A DNA stretch of 7,610 nt from Lentisphaerota bacterium. Lineage in GTDB: Bacteria; Verrucomicrobiota; Kiritimatiellia; RFP12; UBA3636. Every line of letters starts with the position of its first letter. Position 1 is the first letter of the stretch. Location of the stretch: positions 1 through 7,610 of the forward strand of contig JAAZFF010000250.1 in the NCBI GenBank assembly GCA_012511845.1. Reading direction: 5' to 3'. Positions 6,100-7,610 of the stretch are shown here, in pieces. The translations under genes and the position numbers were made by a program. The notes beneath the pieces were generated by a model. That model did not search any database, was not told where the DNA came from, and saw nothing but the letters and a program-made list of their open reading frames with translations.

Positions 6100-6447
6100 A
6101 TGACTAAGGACTGGATAGATATCCAGAAGGATGACAAACACGTGGCTCGCGAACGCACAAAGGCACGAGAACTGCGTCAGAGCTCCTGGTGGAAATCGTG
6201 CATTGCCCGGGGAATCTGCCATTACTGCGGTAAAACTTTCAAAAGCTCGGAACTGACCATGGATCATGTTATTCCTGTGGCACGCGGAGGCAAGTCCGTC
6301 AGGAGCAACGTTGTACCCTCATGTGCGAAGTGCAACAAATCAAAGAGACACTTCACTCCGGCTGAAATGATACTTGCGGAAATGGAAAAAGCAGAAAAAG
6401 AAAAATCACAACCCGCTGTGGAGGTGAATGGAAATGAGAGTTGTTGA
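6100..6447 (+). CDS. HNH endonuclease family protein
   Basis: This 115-residue protein has a compact HNH (beta-beta-alpha metal) fold with a zinc knuckle: CHYC (C40, C43), LTMDHVIPVARGG (52-64) with D55 and H56 as the metal and catalytic positions, SNVVPSCAKCNKSK (69-82) with C75, C78 and N79. These residues match active HNH nucleases. The N-terminus is charged and helical, with WIDIQKD and RERTKARELRQS, which I recall as conserved in homologues from other anaerobes; the C-terminus is a Lys/Glu-rich helix. It follows the UPF0016 gene by 11 bases and its last 14 bases overlap nadB. The substrate is unknown. Its place within a metabolic cluster argues for a resident gene and against a recent homing or phage nuclease. 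Confidence 0.85.
   Translation: MTKDWIDIQKDDKHVARERTKARELRQSSWWKSCIARGICHYCGKTFKSSELTMDHVIPVARGGKSVRSNVVPSCAKCNKSKRHFTPAEMILAEMEKAEKEKSQPAVEVNGNESC
6420..6427 (+). promoter_or_regulatory. Ribosome binding site of nadB
   Basis: GGAGGTGA lies six bases before the ATG at 6434 and inside the end of the HNH gene. It is the only strong Shine-Dalgarno sequence in the four-gene cluster and favours the start at 6434 over the in-frame ATG at 6428, which directly abuts it. Confidence 0.75.
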
Positions 6448-7610
6448 ATGTGATTATCTTGTTATAGGCAGCGGCCTCGCCGGCCTTGCAGCAGCAATAC
6501 ATCTTTCAAAACACGGAAATGTTATTGTAGCCACAAAAAAGGAGAAGTGGGATACAAACACATTTCATGCCCAAGGGGGAATTGCATGCGTCATGACGAA
6601 AGACGATTCTTTCGATATGCATATTGCCGATACTCTTGACGCCGGCGCAGGATTATGTGACGAGGAGGTTGTACGGAGTATAGTGAGCGATGCCCCTGCC
6701 CGCATCCAGGAACTTCGCGACATGGGGATGCAGTTTACAGAACGAAGTGATTCTCTTAACGGAGAGCTTGACCTGGGACGCGAGGGAGGGCATTCCAAAC
6801 GCAGAATTCTTCATGCAGGCGATATTACCGGCAAACACATGGAAGAGGTGTTATTAAGTAATGTCGAAGAGAACGAAAAGATAGTCCTGATGGAACACAC
6901 AATGGCAATAGACCTTGTTATTAAAAACATCAAGGGCAAACCTTCGTGCGTTGGTGCCTATATGCTTGATGCACGTTCCGAAGAAATTTTTGCCATACAT
7001 GCACCATACACCGTACTTGCCGCAGGGGGTGCAGGGAAGGTCTATCAATACACATCCAACCCTGATGTAGCCACAGCTGGAGGTATATCAATAGCATGGC
7101 GGGCTGGTGCTGAAATCCGGAACATGGAATTTATACAATTCCACCCAACTTGCCTTTACCATCCTGAAGCCAAGAACTTTTTAATCAGCGAGGCGGTACG
7201 CGGGGAAGGGGCGGAGCTTGTTGACGGCAATGGCAAACCCTTTATGGCACATTATGACAGACGCGGCTCGCTTGCTCCGCGCGACATTGTGGCACGTGCG
7301 ATAGACCATGAAATGAAAAAGCACGGCATCGAATGTGTGTACCTGGACATACGCCGCAAGGGTAGGGATTTTCTTGTGAATCGCTTTCCAAACATCTATG
7401 AAAGATGCAGTTACTTCGGCATCTATATGGCAGAGGATCTCATACCTGTTGTGCCTGCAGCACATTACTGTTGCGGCGGCGTAAAAACAACTGTAGAAGG
7501 ACTTACCAATATTCCTGGATTGCTCGCAATCGGTGAAACTGCGAGCACGGGGCTCCATGGTGCCAATCGACTCGCAAGCAATTCACTGCTCGAAGCTGCC
7601 GTATGCGCAC
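6434..7610 (+). CDS. nadB: L-aspartate oxidase, first step of de novo NAD synthesis (3' end beyond the window)
   Basis: NadB is a cytoplasmic FAD enzyme that oxidises L-aspartate to iminoaspartate, which NadA then condenses with dihydroxyacetone phosphate to quinolinate; it can use fumarate as acceptor, which suits anaerobes. About 392 of the usual 530 or so residues are in view. They show the FAD-binding GSGLAGLAAA (12-21), FHAQGGIA (44-51), EGGHS with RRILHAGD (117-130), FIQFHPT (H237), APRDIV (R283), AAHYCCGG (H344) and GLHGANRLASNSLLEA (373-388, R379). H237, R283, H344 and R379 match the substrate-binding and catalytic positions I recall for the E. coli enzyme. The GLHGANRLASNS motif and the cluster context favour NadB over the related succinate dehydrogenase or fumarate reductase flavoproteins. 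The gene starts within the HNH gene behind a strong ribosome binding site and is cut by the right edge. Confidence 0.92.
   Translation, partial: MRVVECDYLVIGSGLAGLAAAIHLSKHGNVIVATKKEKWDTNTFHAQGGIACVMTKDDSFDMHIADTLDAGAGLCDEEVVRSIVSDAPARIQELRDMGMQFTERSDSLNGELDLGREGGHSKRRILHAGDITGKHMEEVLLSNVEENEKIVLMEHTMAIDLVIKNIKGKPSCVGAYMLDARSEEIFAIHAPYTVLAAGGAGKVYQYTSNPDVATAGGISIAWRAGAEIRNMEFIQFHPTCLYHPEAKNFLISEAVRGEGAELVDGNGKPFMAHYDRRGSLAPRDIVARAIDHEMKKHGIECVYLDIRRKGRDFLVNRFPNIYERCSYFGIYMAEDLIPVVPAAHYCCGGVKTTVEGLTNIPGLLAIGETASTGLHGANRLASNSLLEAAVCA

Overview
The window holds two unlike halves. Bases 1 to about 4,543 look like accessory DNA: decayed insertion-sequence material, orphan gene ends and a broken phage-defence locus. 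Bases 4,679 to 7,610 hold an intact run of closely spaced housekeeping-type genes on the plus strand. The organism is bacterial. The core genes (a single-domain mannose-1-phosphate guanylyltransferase, a one-repeat UPF0016 transporter, an HNH protein and L-aspartate oxidase) and the scarcity of Shine-Dalgarno sequences remind me of an anaerobic Gram-negative such as a green sulfur bacterium (Chlorobi) or a Geobacter-like deltaproteobacterium. This is an impression from protein style, not a proven placement.

Layout. Bases 1-135 have no gene but carry a perfect 17-bp inverted repeat. Bases 136-560 (minus) are a frameshifted gene for a small zinc-ribbon protein. Bases 716-738 are a near-perfect palindrome that probably marks the 3' end of an insertion sequence. 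Bases 745-1239 (minus) encode only the N-terminal part of its integrase-type transposase. Bases 1268-1378 (plus) look like the orphan C-terminal end of an unidentified protein, followed by a Rho-independent terminator at 1443-1482.

Bases 1538-2712 are a broken rloA-like ATPase gene: its 5' end, including Walker A, is missing and it has a one-base frameshift near 2001-2006. It overlaps an intact rloB-like gene (2645-3241). RloA/RloB pairs are related to the AbiL abortive-infection system, so this looks like a decayed defence locus whose second gene is still open. A separate, intact AAA+DUF4143 ATPase gene (3344-4543) follows. It has its own strong sigma70-like promoter, and a pair of 12-bp direct repeats lies just upstream of the -35 box.

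From 4679 the genes manC, a UPF0016/GDT1 half-transporter, an HNH protein and nadB follow at gaps of 6 and 11 bases and then a 14-base overlap, so they are probably co-transcribed. ManC makes GDP-mannose for surface polysaccharides and NadB starts de novo NAD synthesis. The two share no pathway, so the cluster is probably a matter of position and transcription rather than one process. nadB runs off the right edge.

The best candidates for a closer look are the broken RloA/intact RloB pair, the DUF4143 ATPase with its promoter and direct repeats, and the 17-bp inverted repeat at the left edge. I did not find a clearly new, complete system.
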